From Lachnospiraceae bacterium UBA6452 (lineage in GTDB: Bacteria; Bacillota; Clostridia; Lachnospirales; Lachnospiraceae), in the NCBI GenBank assembly GCA_002441865.1, contig DJNY01000209.1:1-8380 (forward strand): a stretch of DNA of 8,380 bases. The letters are read 5' to 3'. The position numbers and the translations under genes were made by a program. Every line of letters begins with the position of its first letter. Within the stretch, counting starts at the first letter, position 1. The notes under the pieces are model-generated. The model was given only the letters and a program-made list of their open reading frames with translations. It made no database searches and was not told the origin of the DNA. Below, piece by piece: positions 1 to 6,981 of the stretch.

Positions 1-276
1 GAAGCAGCAGAACACAGAGCAGACAGCTTGCAGACAGCATATACGATCCGCGAGGCGATGGATCATCTGCAGAAGGCTGTTGGCTGGGAGGAAGCTGTCG
101 GGCAGATCAGCGGAGAATATGTGATCGTATATCCGCCGGGTGCGCCTGTTTTGGTTCCGGGAGAAGTGATTACGCAGGCATTGTATGAAAAAGTAAAGCA
201 TTATCAGGCACTGGGACTCAATCTGCAGGGGATGCAGGACAGGTCATTGCAGAGGATCCGTATCGTTATCAAATAG
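1..276 (+). CDS. Orn/Lys/Arg decarboxylase family protein, C-terminal fragment (5' end outside window)
   Basis: The reading frame is open from the first base, so the gene begins upstream; 91 residues and a TAG stop are visible. The family comprises PLP-dependent fold-type I enzymes that decarboxylate arginine, lysine or ornithine to polyamines or their precursors in the cytosol. The visible part is the C-terminal domain. Its best mark is the stretch YPPGAPVLVPGEVIT, typical of this family, preceded by a segment (EYVIVYPPG) that matches the end of the domain. The PLP lysine and substrate residues lie outside the window, so substrate cannot be assigned. In Bacillus subtilis the homologue yaaO sits at the same place, ahead of tmk-yaaQ-yaaR-holB, which supports the call. 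I see no intrinsic terminator after the stop. Confidence 0.82.
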   Translation, partial: EAAEHRADSLQTAYTIREAMDHLQKAVGWEEAVGQISGEYVIVYPPGAPVLVPGEVITQALYEKVKHYQALGLNLQGMQDRSLQRIRIVIK

Positions 277-330
277 AAAAGCTTTACCGTATCTTTGCCG
301 TTTATTTACATGCAGCGGGGTAAATACGCA

Positions 331-359
331 TTGCAATCCCTTATTAAAAATGAGATAAT
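331..359 (+). promoter_or_regulatory. Sigma-A promoter for pyk with extended -10
   Basis: TTGCAA (331-336) and GATAAT (354-359) are separated by 17 nt, and a TG dinucleotide at 351-352 makes an extended -10. Transcription would start near 366, giving a leader of about 25 nt. The -35 overlaps an 8-bp palindrome, ATTGCAAT (330-337), which may be chance. This promoter suggests that pyk is not simply read from the decarboxylase gene upstream. Confidence 0.65.
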
Positions 360-390
360 ACAGGAAAAAGCGAAAGGTGGAAAAATATAA

Positions 391-1803
391 ATGAGAAAAA
401 CAAAAATAATCTGTACAATCGGACCGGCCAGTGAGGGAGAGGACAAGTTAAGGGAATTGATGCTTGCCGGAATGAATGTGGCGAGATTTAATTTTTCCCA
501 TGGAACACATGAAGAACAGAAAGCAAAGTTTGCAAGAGTACTGAAGGTCAGCAATGAGCTGGGACTTCCTGTTGCAACTTTATTAGATACAAAGGGACCG
601 GAAATCAGATTACGTGATTTTGAAGGCGGAAAAGCAATGCTTGAGCCGGGTCAGACATTTACTCTGACTACAGAAGAAATTATGGGTACAAGTGAAAAGG
701 CTTCTATCAGCTATAAAGGACTGAAAAATGATGTCAGTACAGGCAGCATGATCCTGATCGACGACGGAAAGATTGAAATGCGTGTAGAAAAGATCACAGA
801 TACAGAGATCCAGTGCCGCGTGATCAATGGCGGTAAGGTATCCAACCATAAAGGAATCAACGTGCCCGGTGCAGTTCTTTCCATGCCATATATTTCAGAA
901 GTGGATTATGCAGATATCAGATTCTGTGCGGAAATGGGCTATGATTTCCTGGCAGCTTCTTTTGTCAGAACAAGAGAGGATATTATTGAGGTCAGAAAGA
1001 TCTTGGACGAATATAACAGCAAAGCAAAGGTAATCGCAAAGATTGAAAATATGCAGGGTATCCAGAATCTGGATGAAATTCTGGAGGTATCCGATGGTAT
1101 CATGGTTGCCAGAGGTGATATGGGTGTTGAGATCCCGCTGGAAGAAGTACCTGTTCTGCAGAAGCAGATGATCAAAAAAGCAGTTGCCCAGGGTAAGCAC
1201 GTTATTACCGCAACACAGATGCTTGAGTCCATGATCACAAATCCAAGACCGACAAGAGCAGAGACAGCAGACGTTGCCAACGCCATTTATGACGGTACAA
1301 CAGCGATCATGCTTTCCGGTGAAAGTGCAGCAGGTGCATATCCGATCGAAGCCGTAAAGACGATGGCAAGAATAGCAGAACGTACAGAACAGGATATTGA
1401 CTATAAGAGCAGACTGAAAAAGGTTGAAAGCGAAGACAGTACAGATATCACAACAGCCATTTCACATGCATGCTGTACAACAGCGATGGATCTGAATGCC
1501 AGCGCGATCATCACAGTAACAATGTCAGGTTTCACAGCCGGTATGATCTCCAGATATAAACCGGGCTGTCCGATCATCGGATGCAGTGTAAATCCAAGAG
1601 TCTGCAGACAGTTATCTCTTTCCTGGGGTGTAGCACCGATCCTGATCGAAAAAGAGGACAAAGCAGATGTTCTGTTTGAGGAAGCAACAAGAGCAGCAGA
1701 AAAAGCAGGTTATATCAAGAAAGGTGATATCGTTGTCCTGACAGCAGGCGTTCCGCTTGGTATTTCCGGCAGAACCAATATGATCAGGGTCATTGAAGTA
1801 TAG
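391..1803 (+). CDS. pyk: Pyruvate kinase
   Basis: This cytosolic enzyme catalyses the last ATP-forming step of glycolysis, converting phosphoenolpyruvate and ADP to pyruvate and ATP. The 470-residue protein begins with the family's usual MRKTKIICTIGPAS. The A domain carries ARFNFSHG (31-38), DTKGPEIR (66-73), the signature VIAKIEN with catalytic Lys217, MVARGDMGVEIP (238-249) and ITATQMLESMI (272-282). The B domain lies between about residues 74 and 170. The C domain ends in GRTNMIRV. Glu71 in the TKGPEIR motif is the residue found in potassium-dependent pyruvate kinases, where potassium-independent ones have Lys. The extra C-terminal PEP-utiliser-like domain of Bacillus enzymes is absent, so it resembles the short E. 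coli PykF type. An AAAGGTGG site (373-380) sets the start. The next gene follows after 8 nt, so the two are probably cotranscribed. Confidence 0.97.
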   Translation: MRKTKIICTIGPASEGEDKLRELMLAGMNVARFNFSHGTHEEQKAKFARVLKVSNELGLPVATLLDTKGPEIRLRDFEGGKAMLEPGQTFTLTTEEIMGTSEKASISYKGLKNDVSTGSMILIDDGKIEMRVEKITDTEIQCRVINGGKVSNHKGINVPGAVLSMPYISEVDYADIRFCAEMGYDFLAASFVRTREDIIEVRKILDEYNSKAKVIAKIENMQGIQNLDEILEVSDGIMVARGDMGVEIPLEEVPVLQKQMIKKAVAQGKHVITATQMLESMITNPRPTRAETADVANAIYDGTTAIMLSGESAAGAYPIEAVKTMARIAERTEQDIDYKSRLKKVESEDSTDITTAISHACCTTAMDLNASAIITVTMSGFTAGMISRYKPGCPIIGCSVNPRVCRQLSLSWGVAPILIEKEDKADVLFEEATRAAEKAGYIKKGDIVVLTAGVPLGISGRTNMIRVIEV

Positions 1804-1811
1804 GAACAGAC

Positions 1812-2408
1812 ATGGGTAAAATATTTTATCTGATGGGCAAAAGCTCTTCAGGCAAAGATACAATATACAAACGGTTAATGGCAGATGAAGATCTGCATCT
1901 GAAAAACATCGTACTGTACACAACAAGGCCGATCAGGCAGGGAGAACAGGAAGGTATCGAGTATCATTTCATAACAGAAGAGCAGCTGGCGAATCTGGAA
2001 AAAGAGGGCAGGATCATAGAGCTTCGCGCCTATGATACCTGCTTTGGTATTTGGAAATACTGTACAGTAGATGCACATATCGATTTAGACAAAGAAAACT
2101 ATCTGATCATCGGAACAATCGAATCCTTCTGTAAAACAAAAGATTTTTATGGAAAAGAAACTGTCATCCCACTTATGATAGAACTGGATGATGGGATCAG
2201 GCTGCGTCGCGCACTTGACCGGGAAATGGCGCAGGATCAGCCGAAATACGATGAAATGTGCAGACGTTATCTGGCTGATGCGGCAGATTTTTCACCGGAG
2301 AAGAAAAAAGAAGCCGGTATTGAAAAGGAATTTTTGAATGATGATCTGGATGTCTGCATTGCAGAGCTTAAGGAGTATATTCTGCATGAAATGAGAAAAA
2401 GAATCTGA
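1812..2408 (+). CDS. Guanylate-kinase-like P-loop kinase, divergent
   Basis: This 198-residue protein has the scaffold of guanylate kinase, which phosphorylates GMP to GDP. Visible family marks are a Walker A loop GKSSSGKDT (9-17, Lys15), the NMP-binding TTRPIRQGE (37-45) with Tyr51, a lid-like Arg-rich segment (130-152), and the C-terminal FLNDDLD (174-180). Several usual features are changed. The loop reads GKD rather than GKG or GKS. The YYGTP region reads CFGIW (77-81). The normally conserved DIDVQG strand end reads IGTIES (100-105), losing its acidic residues. The true substrate is therefore uncertain: it could be a second GMP kinase, a kinase for another nucleotide, or a regulatory relative. 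It sits where tmk lies in Bacillus subtilis. Its weak AGGA ribosome site overlaps the pyk stop codon, which suggests coupling to pyk. Family assignment is firm; activity is inference. Confidence 0.8.
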   Translation: MGKIFYLMGKSSSGKDTIYKRLMADEDLHLKNIVLYTTRPIRQGEQEGIEYHFITEEQLANLEKEGRIIELRAYDTCFGIWKYCTVDAHIDLDKENYLIIGTIESFCKTKDFYGKETVIPLMIELDDGIRLRRALDREMAQDQPKYDEMCRRYLADAADFSPEKKKEAGIEKEFLNDDLDVCIAELKEYILHEMRKRI

Positions 2409-2457
2409 TACAGAATAGGATTGTACATAGAAATATCTATCTTGCAGATGCATTTCA

Positions 2458-2466
2458 TGGTATACT
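2458..2466 (+). promoter_or_regulatory. Extended -10 promoter upstream of yaaR
   Basis: The sequence TGGTATACT contains TG at 2458-2459 and a TATACT -10 hexamer at 2461-2466. The -35 at the matching distance (2438-2443, TATCTT) is poor, so recognition would depend on the extended -10. Transcription would start near 2473, about 47 nt before yaaR. It lies in the 111-nt gap that separates the pyk/kinase pair from the yaaR-rsmI block. Confidence 0.45.
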
Positions 2467-2519
2467 AAGATATGGTACAGTTCGTTTAAAACTGTTATAA
2501 GACATAAGGGGGTGGACAG

Positions 2520-2960
2520 ATGGACATTAAAGTAAATCAGACAATGCCCGTAGCGCAGACGGATGCAGCCAGCCAGACGCAGCAGACCGACGGCAGCTTT
2601 AAGTTCACACTGGCCAGCCATATTGAAGAGCAGGATCTGCAGGTTCGTCTTACCGCTATGATGGAAGAGATCACCAGACAGGGTGACCGCATTTCCAAAA
2701 AGATGGATATCAAGGATATGCGGAAATACCGTTCACTTGTAAAATCCTTTTTAAATGAAGTAGTGACAAGAAGTCATAAGTTTTCCAGGGAGAATTTTCT
2801 GGACAGACGCGGCAGACACCGTGTTTATGGGATCATCAAGCAGGTGGATGATACACTGGATGAGCTTGCAAGAGAGCTTGTAAAGGACGAAAAGGATCAT
2901 ATTGCGATCCTGAATAAGATCGGGGAGATCCGGGGATTATTGTTAGATATTTTTATGTAA
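2520..2960 (+). CDS. yaaR: YaaR family protein (DUF327)
   Basis: The 146-residue protein matches the YaaR family in length and in its helical core. The first 27 residues are polar and Gln/Thr-rich and probably disordered. The rest is charged and predicted all-helical, with the family-like stretch [14 protein letters not shown] (69-82), followed by [21 protein letters not shown] (90-110). There is no signal peptide or membrane segment, so it should be cytosolic. The biochemical role of this family is unknown to me. Its place directly ahead of holB matches Bacillus subtilis and is the strongest support. A strong AAGGGGGTG site (2506-2514) fixes the ATG. The gene yaaQ (darA), which precedes yaaR in Bacillus, is missing here. 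Confidence 0.85.
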   Translation: MDIKVNQTMPVAQTDAASQTQQTDGSFKFTLASHIEEQDLQVRLTAMMEEITRQGDRISKKMDIKDMRKYRSLVKSFLNEVVTRSHKFSRENFLDRRGRHRVYGIIKQVDDTLDELARELVKDEKDHIAILNKIGEIRGLLLDIFM

Positions 2961-3030
2961 GAATGATCATCCGGTGGTCGCAAGAGAGAAAATCATAAGT
3001 GAAAACGAATATCATAATGTGCTAAATGAA

Positions 3031-3036
3031 AAGGGG
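3031..3036 (+). promoter_or_regulatory. Ribosome binding site deciding the holB start
   Basis: AAGGGG lies 7 nt before the ATG at 3044. An in-frame ATG at 3026 would add six residues (MKRGKD) but has no Shine-Dalgarno sequence upstream and would place this site inside the coding region. The later ATG is preferred because the protein then begins MPNFKDIYGQE, as delta' proteins commonly do. Confidence 0.75.
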
Positions 3037-3043
3037 TAAGGAT

Positions 3044-4036
3044 ATGCCTAACTTTAAAGATATTTACGGACAGGAACAGATCGTGGATCATTTACAGAAT
3101 GCGATCGCATCGGGCAAGATTTCTCATGCCTATATTATTAACGGGGAACGCAGCAGCGGTAAGGAATTTATTGCAAATGTATTTGCCATGGCGCTGCAGT
3201 GTGAGAGCACCGGGCAGGAAAAGCCATGTAATGAATGTCATTCCTGCAAGCAGGCACTTTCCGGTAATCATCCGGATATCATCAGAGTCACACATGAAAA
3301 ACCGGCGACGATCGGTGTAGAAGATATCCGCACAGGTATAAATGACGATATCATTATTAAGCCATACAGCAGCACCTGGAAGATTTATATCATCAGTGAG
3401 GCTGAAAAAATGACTGTGCAGGCGCAGAATGCACTTTTAAAAACACTGGAAGAGCCGCCTGCTTATGCAGTGATCATCCTGCTGACTTCCAATATAGATT
3501 CCATGTTGTCCACGATCCTGAGCAGATGCGTGGTTTTAAATATGAAACCGGTAAAGGATGAGATCATCAAAAAATACCTGATGGATGAGATCCATGTACC
3601 GGATTATAAGGCAGATGTCTGTACCGCTTTTGCAAGAGGAAATCTCGGTAAAGCCAAAGCGCTTGCAGCCAGCGAAGAATTTGATAATATCAAAACAGAG
3701 GCTGTCAGCCTGCTTAAATATATCCATGATATGGAAATTACGGATATTATGTCGGCGATCAAAAAGATCAATGATTATAAAATAGATATCAACGATTATC
3801 TGGACATTTTATCTGTCTGGTATCGGGATGTACTGCTCTTTAAAGCAACGAATGATGCAAACCAGTTGATTTTTAAAGATGAATTGCAGTATATTAAAAA
3901 AATAGCAAACCAGAGTGCATATGAAGGCATTGAGATCATTTTAGATGCACTGGAAAAGGCAAAATCGAGATTACGTGCCAACGTCAATTTTGATCTGACA
4001 ATGGAATTGCTTTTACTGACAATAAAGGAGAATTAA
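3044..4036 (+). CDS. holB: DNA polymerase III, delta' subunit
   Basis: Delta' is a rigid AAA+ subunit of the clamp-loader complex, working with delta and tau/gamma (DnaX) to load the beta clamp on DNA. The 330-residue protein starts FKDIYGQEQIVDHL, then SHAYIINGERSSGKE with a P-loop-like segment (34-41). A four-cysteine zinc module follows (Cys53, 62, 65, 68). The segment EAEKMTVQAQNALLKTLEEPP (119-139), the sensor-1 region LLTSN (146-150) and the SRC motif (160-162) complete the clamp-loader signature. The C-terminal third is the helical collar domain. The loop ends GKE rather than GKT/S, and the Walker B region reads ISEAE rather than DEA. Both fit a subunit that does not hydrolyse ATP. ricT begins 2 nt after its stop. 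A shadowing DnaX call is unlikely because the protein is short and the nucleotide motifs are degenerate. Confidence 0.93.
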   Translation: MPNFKDIYGQEQIVDHLQNAIASGKISHAYIINGERSSGKEFIANVFAMALQCESTGQEKPCNECHSCKQALSGNHPDIIRVTHEKPATIGVEDIRTGINDDIIIKPYSSTWKIYIISEAEKMTVQAQNALLKTLEEPPAYAVIILLTSNIDSMLSTILSRCVVLNMKPVKDEIIKKYLMDEIHVPDYKADVCTAFARGNLGKAKALAASEEFDNIKTEAVSLLKYIHDMEITDIMSAIKKINDYKIDINDYLDILSVWYRDVLLFKATNDANQLIFKDELQYIKKIANQSAYEGIEIILDALEKAKSRLRANVNFDLTMELLLLTIKEN

Positions 4037-4038
4037 GC

Positions 4039-4968
4039 ATGATAAAAGTTGTAGGAGTCAGATTCCGCAGCGCAGGAAAAATTTATTACTTTGATCCCCA
4101 GAAGTTTGACATCAAAAAAGGGGAGCATGTTATCGTGGAAACTGCCCGCGGCGTGGAATACGGAACAGTGGTACTTGGCATCAAGGAAATAGCGGACGAC
4201 GAGATCACAGCACCGCTCAAACCGGTGATCCGTATCGCAACCCCGAAAGATGACAAGCAGGAAGCTGCCAACCGCGAAAAGGAAAAAAGTGCAATGGCGG
4301 TCTGTCTGGAAAAGATCAAAAAGCATAAGCTGGACATGAAGCTGATCGATGCGGAATACACATTTGACAATAATAAAGTGTTATTCTATTTCACTGCAGA
4401 CGGACGTGTGGATTTCCGTGAACTTGTAAAAGATCTGGCAGCAGTCTTTAAGACAAGGATCGAGTTGCGTCAGATCGGTGTCAGAGATGAGACAAAGATC
4501 GTGGGAGGGATCGGTATTTGCGGTCGTCCGCTTTGCTGTCATACATTTCTGGATGAGTTTGCACCGGTTTCCATCAAGATGGCAAAGGAACAGAATCTTT
4601 CCCTGAATCCGACAAAGATATCCGGTGTCTGCGGCAGACTGATGTGTTGTCTGAAAAATGAGGAAGAGACTTATGAAGAGCTGAACAGAAGACTACCGAA
4701 TGTGGGTGACCGTGTCACAACAGATGACGGTCTGAAGGGTGAGGTACATAGTGTGAATGTGCTGCGCCAGCTTGTTAAGGTTCTGGTAGATGACGGAGAA
4801 GAAAAAGAGATCCGTGAATATAAAGTAGAACAGCTGAAATTCCGCAGACGTGGCAGACGCGATAAAGAAGAGCGCGGCGATAAAAAGCAGAGCGCAGAAG
4901 ATAAGGCATTAAAGGAACTGGAAAACCTGGAGAAAAAGGAAGGAAAATCAAAACTTGATGAAGGTTGA
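4039..4968 (+). CDS. ricT: RicT (YaaT), PSP1-domain regulator of RNase Y
   Basis: RicT is the PSP1-domain member of the Ric (Y-) complex with RicA and RicF. In Bacillus subtilis this complex carries iron-sulfur clusters and controls RNase Y mRNA processing, as well as sporulation, competence and biofilm phenotypes. The 309-residue protein has an N-terminal PSP1 core (RFRSAGKIYYFDP, then EHVIVETARGVEYGTV). Two cysteine clusters follow: GICGRPLCC (159-167) and GVCGRLMCC (196-204), together giving Cys161, 166, 167, 198, 203 and 204. A KOW-like segment spans about 219-265. From about residue 268 the tail is very rich in Lys, Arg and Glu and probably disordered. An AAAGGAG site (4024-4030) gives a firm start. 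It overlaps the next gene. The partner genes ricA and ricF are not in the window. Confidence 0.94.
   Translation: MIKVVGVRFRSAGKIYYFDPQKFDIKKGEHVIVETARGVEYGTVVLGIKEIADDEITAPLKPVIRIATPKDDKQEAANREKEKSAMAVCLEKIKKHKLDMKLIDAEYTFDNNKVLFYFTADGRVDFRELVKDLAAVFKTRIELRQIGVRDETKIVGGIGICGRPLCCHTFLDEFAPVSIKMAKEQNLSLNPTKISGVCGRLMCCLKNEEETYEELNRRLPNVGDRVTTDDGLKGEVHSVNVLRQLVKVLVDDGEEKEIREYKVEQLKFRRRGRRDKEERGDKKQSAEDKALKELENLEKKEGKSKLDEG
4936..4943 (+). promoter_or_regulatory. Ribosome binding site for trmN6, start ambiguous
   Basis: AAGGAAGG lies within the end of ricT. It is 11 nt before a TTG at 4955 and 14 nt before the ATG at 4958. The distance slightly favours TTG, while codon strength favours ATG. The two choices differ by a single residue, so the protein is hardly affected. 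Confidence 0.5.
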
Positions 4969-5752
4969 GCTTTTAGAAAACGAAAGGCTTGATGATCTGG
5001 GTAGAAAAAATTATAAAATAATCCAAAATCCGGATGGTTTTTGTTTTGGCATGGATGCAGTGCTGCTGTCAGGCTATGCAAAAGTAAAAAAGGGGCAACG
5101 TGTTTTGGATCTTGGAACCGGAACGGGAATCATTCCGATCCTGCTGGAAGCAAAAACAGAGGCTTCCCATCTGACGGGACTGGAGATTCAGGAAAAAAGT
5201 GCGGATATGGCAAGGCGCAGTGTGCGCTACAATGATCTGGAAGATAAAATTTCCATTGTAACGGGTGATATCAAAGAAGCAGGAAGCCTGTTTGGCGCTG
5301 CTTCTTTTGACGTTGTAACTTCAAATCCGCCGTATATGATCGGTGGACATGGTCTGCAGAATCCATCCATGCCCAAAACGATCGCAAGGCATGAGGTACT
5401 CTGTAATCTGGAGGACGTGGTCAGGGCTGCAGCGACAGTTTTAGTGCCGGGCGGTTATTTTTATATGGTGCACAGACCGTTCCGCCTGGCTCAGATCATC
5501 ACAGCAATGACAAAATATCAGTTGGAACCGAAACGGATGCGTTTTGTATATCCATATGTGGATAAAGAGCCCAATATGGTGCTGATTGAAGCCAAAAAGG
5601 GTGCAAATTCCCGTGTGACGGTGGAAAAGCCGCTGATCGTGTACAAAGCTGTGGGAGAGTATACGGACGAGATCTATGATATTTATAAGCCCGAAGTGTA
5701 CGATAAGAGAGAGCATGGCGGACAGGAAAATTGCAGAAACCGGAAATCATAA
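4958..5752 (+). CDS. trmN6: tRNA1(Val) (adenine(37)-N6)-methyltransferase, TrmN6/YabB family
   Basis: This class I SAM-dependent methyltransferase family includes E. coli TrmN6 (YfiC), which makes N6-methyladenosine at position 37 of tRNA(Val), and Bacillus YabB. The 264-residue protein opens with the typical ERLDDLGRKNYKIIQNPDGF (9-28) and FGMDAVLLS. Motif I is VLDLGTGTGIIP (49-60). The catalytic NPPY (123-126) shows that it modifies an amino group of a base. The segment LVPGGYFYMVHRP (162-174) belongs to the fold. The family usually ends near YTDEIYDIY (235-243); here about 20 polar residues follow. The gene overlaps ricT by 11 nt, implying translational coupling, and rsmI starts 27 nt later. 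The exact tRNA target in this organism is inferred from the family. Confidence 0.9.
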   Translation: MKVELLENERLDDLGRKNYKIIQNPDGFCFGMDAVLLSGYAKVKKGQRVLDLGTGTGIIPILLEAKTEASHLTGLEIQEKSADMARRSVRYNDLEDKISIVTGDIKEAGSLFGAASFDVVTSNPPYMIGGHGLQNPSMPKTIARHEVLCNLEDVVRAAATVLVPGGYFYMVHRPFRLAQIITAMTKYQLEPKRMRFVYPYVDKEPNMVLIEAKKGANSRVTVEKPLIVYKAVGEYTDEIYDIYKPEVYDKREHGGQENCRNRKS

Positions 5753-5779
5753 ATCCGGGAGAAACCAGAGAGGAAAAAT

Positions 5780-6631
5780 ATGGCACAGGGAACTTTATAT
5801 TTATGTGCAACACCGATCGGAAACCTGGGGGATATGTCACCCCGTATCCGGGAGACTTTATCACAGGTTGACCTGATCGCTGCTGAGGATACGAGAAACA
5901 GCATCAGGCTTTTGAATCATTTTGAAATTCATACGCCGATGACAAGCTATCATGAGTATAATAAAGTAGAAAAGGCATATGCTTTAATAGAAAAAATGAA
6001 AGAGGGGGATGATATTGCTCTGATCACAGATGCAGGAACGCCTGCGATCTCCGATCCGGGAGAGGTTTTAGTAAAGATGTGTCAGGAAGCGGGTATCACC
6101 GTAACTTCTCTGCCGGGTCCTGCTGCCTGTATCACGGCGCTTACTCTGTCAGGACTGCCAACAAGAAGATTCTGTTTTGAAGCCTTTTTACCGGCGGATA
6201 AAAAGGAAAGACAGCTTATTTTGGAAGATCTTAAAGTAGAAAAAAGAACGATCATTTTATATGAAGCCCCCCATCATCTGATCAAAACATTGCAGCTTTT
6301 ATTTGATACACTTGGTGACAGGCGTATCACAATCTGCAGGGAGCTGACAAAGAAATTTGAGACTGTTATGCCAACAACGCTTGCAGAAGCACTTTCCTAT
6401 TATGAAGGAAATGAACCGCGTGGTGAATATGTGCTTGTGATCGAGGGAAAGAGTCAGGAAGAGGTGCTGGCGGACCAGAGAGCTGTTTTTGAAGAAATGA
6501 CGATCGAAGAACATATGGCATTGTATGAGGATCGTGGAATGGATCACAAGGAAGCGATGAAAGCGGTTGCAAAAGACCGGGGGATCAGCAAACGTGAGGT
6601 ATACAATTATTTAATAAATGTAAAAAAATAG
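5780..6631 (+). CDS. rsmI: 16S rRNA (cytidine(1402)-2'-O)-methyltransferase
   Basis: RsmI uses SAM to 2'-O-methylate cytidine 1402 of 16S rRNA in the ribosome decoding centre. The 283-residue protein belongs to the tetrapyrrole-methylase fold. It starts [15 protein letters not shown], then has [15 protein letters not shown] (34-48), [13 protein letters not shown] (82-94), LPGP (111-114), the RELTKKFE segment (187-194) and [10 protein letters not shown] (214-223). The last 60 residues form the small C-terminal helical domain ([20 protein letters not shown]). Length and order are normal for the family. A GAGGA site about 6 nt before ATG sets the start. It is the last gene of the yaaR block. In Bacillus the intervening yazA is present, but here it is not. 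No terminator is visible after the stop. Confidence 0.96.
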   Translation: MAQGTLYLCATPIGNLGDMSPRIRETLSQVDLIAAEDTRNSIRLLNHFEIHTPMTSYHEYNKVEKAYALIEKMKEGDDIALITDAGTPAISDPGEVLVKMCQEAGITVTSLPGPAACITALTLSGLPTRRFCFEAFLPADKKERQLILEDLKVEKRTIILYEAPHHLIKTLQLLFDTLGDRRITICRELTKKFETVMPTTLAEALSYYEGNEPRGEYVLVIEGKSQEEVLADQRAVFEEMTIEEHMALYEDRGMDHKEAMKAVAKDRGISKREVYNYLINVKK

Positions 6632-6640
6632 GGAATTCTA

Positions 6641-6669
6641 TTTACAATGCAATCAGTGCATATTATAAT
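6641..6669 (+). promoter_or_regulatory. Sigma-A promoter for the acyl carrier protein gene
   Basis: TTTACA (6641-6646) and TATAAT (6664-6669) are spaced by exactly 17 nt, close to the sigma-A consensus. Transcription should begin near 6676, giving a leader of about 60 nt. It begins only 9 nt after the rsmI stop. This suggests strong, separate expression of acp, as expected for an abundant protein. Confidence 0.75.
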
Positions 6670-6703
6670 CATGTAGCAAAGAACGCAAATATGATAATGC
6701 AAT
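6646..6703 (+). repeat. Direct repeat AATGCAAT flanking the acp promoter core
   Basis: The 8-mer AATGCAAT occurs at 6646-6653, overlapping the end of the -35 by one base, and again at 6696-6703 in the leader, 50 nt later (start to start). The pair straddles the -10 and probable start site. It could be a pair of regulator sites, or coincidence in an AT-rich region. I do not recognise a FapR or FabT operator. Confidence 0.25.
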
Positions 6704-6721
6704 ACTTATTATACGAATTTA

Positions 6722-6727
6722 AAGGAG
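6722..6727 (+). promoter_or_regulatory. Ribosome binding site deciding the acp start
   Basis: AAGGAG lies 8 nt before the ATG at 6736. An upstream in-frame ATG at 6691 would add 15 residues that do not look like an acyl carrier protein, and it would contain this site inside the coding region, so the later start is chosen. Confidence 0.88.
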
Positions 6728-6735
6728 AACGAAAT

Positions 6736-6969
6736 ATGTTAGAAAGAGTTATTGAAATCATCAGAGAACAGTTAAATCTGGACGGAGTGGAAATTACAGA
6801 AGATTCTTCTTTCAAAGATGACTTAGGAGCAGATTCCTTAGATTTATTTGAACTTGTTATGGCATTTGAAGAAGAATACGGTGTTGAAATCCCATCTGAG
6901 GATCTGGAAAAGATCTCAACAGTCGGAGATATCGTGGAATATATGAAGTCTAAAGGTGTAGAAGTTTAA
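6736..6969 (+). CDS. acpP: Acyl carrier protein
   Basis: This small acidic cytosolic protein carries growing fatty-acyl chains on a 4'-phosphopantetheine arm during type II fatty-acid synthesis. The 77-residue product is full length. It has the attachment motif [10 protein letters not shown] with Ser34 as the modified residue, followed by the recognition helix ending [13 protein letters not shown]. The C-terminal [17 protein letters not shown] is typical. The overall sequence is strongly acidic, which also fits. The ribosome site AAGGAG gives a sure start. It has its own promoter and stands alone, without fabD, fabF or other fatty-acid genes next to it in this window. The stop lies 12 nt from the stop of the convergent spmB. 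A specialised carrier protein for another pathway cannot be excluded, but the sequence is ordinary. Confidence 0.95.
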   Translation: MLERVIEIIREQLNLDGVEITEDSSFKDDLGADSLDLFELVMAFEEEYGVEIPSEDLEKISTVGDIVEYMKSKGVEV

Positions 6970-6981
6970 TTCTCTGCTTTT

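Noticed and set aside
283..324. Possible stem TTTACC...GGTAAA as a terminator after the decarboxylase gene
   Set aside because: The arms are only 5-6 bp with a wide loop, and no T-run follows.
895..1286. Long minus-strand open frames inside pyk
   Set aside because: They lie wholly antisense to a clear pyruvate kinase and have no ribosome site or recognisable motif.
3026..3043. Earlier ATG start for holB, adding MKRGKD
   Set aside because: It has no ribosome site upstream and would bury the AAGGGG site. The ATG at 3044 gives the usual delta' start.
4671..5081. 136-codon minus-strand frame over the ricT/trmN6 junction
   Set aside because: Its Ser/Phe-rich composition is the complement of the Lys/Glu-rich ricT tail; both plus-strand genes are well supported.
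5676..5876. Plus-strand frame at the trmN6-rsmI junction
   Set aside because: It overlaps the start of rsmI in another frame and has no family likeness.
6691..6735. Earlier ATG for acp, adding 15 residues
   Set aside because: The AAGGAG site lies within this extension and points to 6736. The added residues do not resemble an acyl carrier protein.
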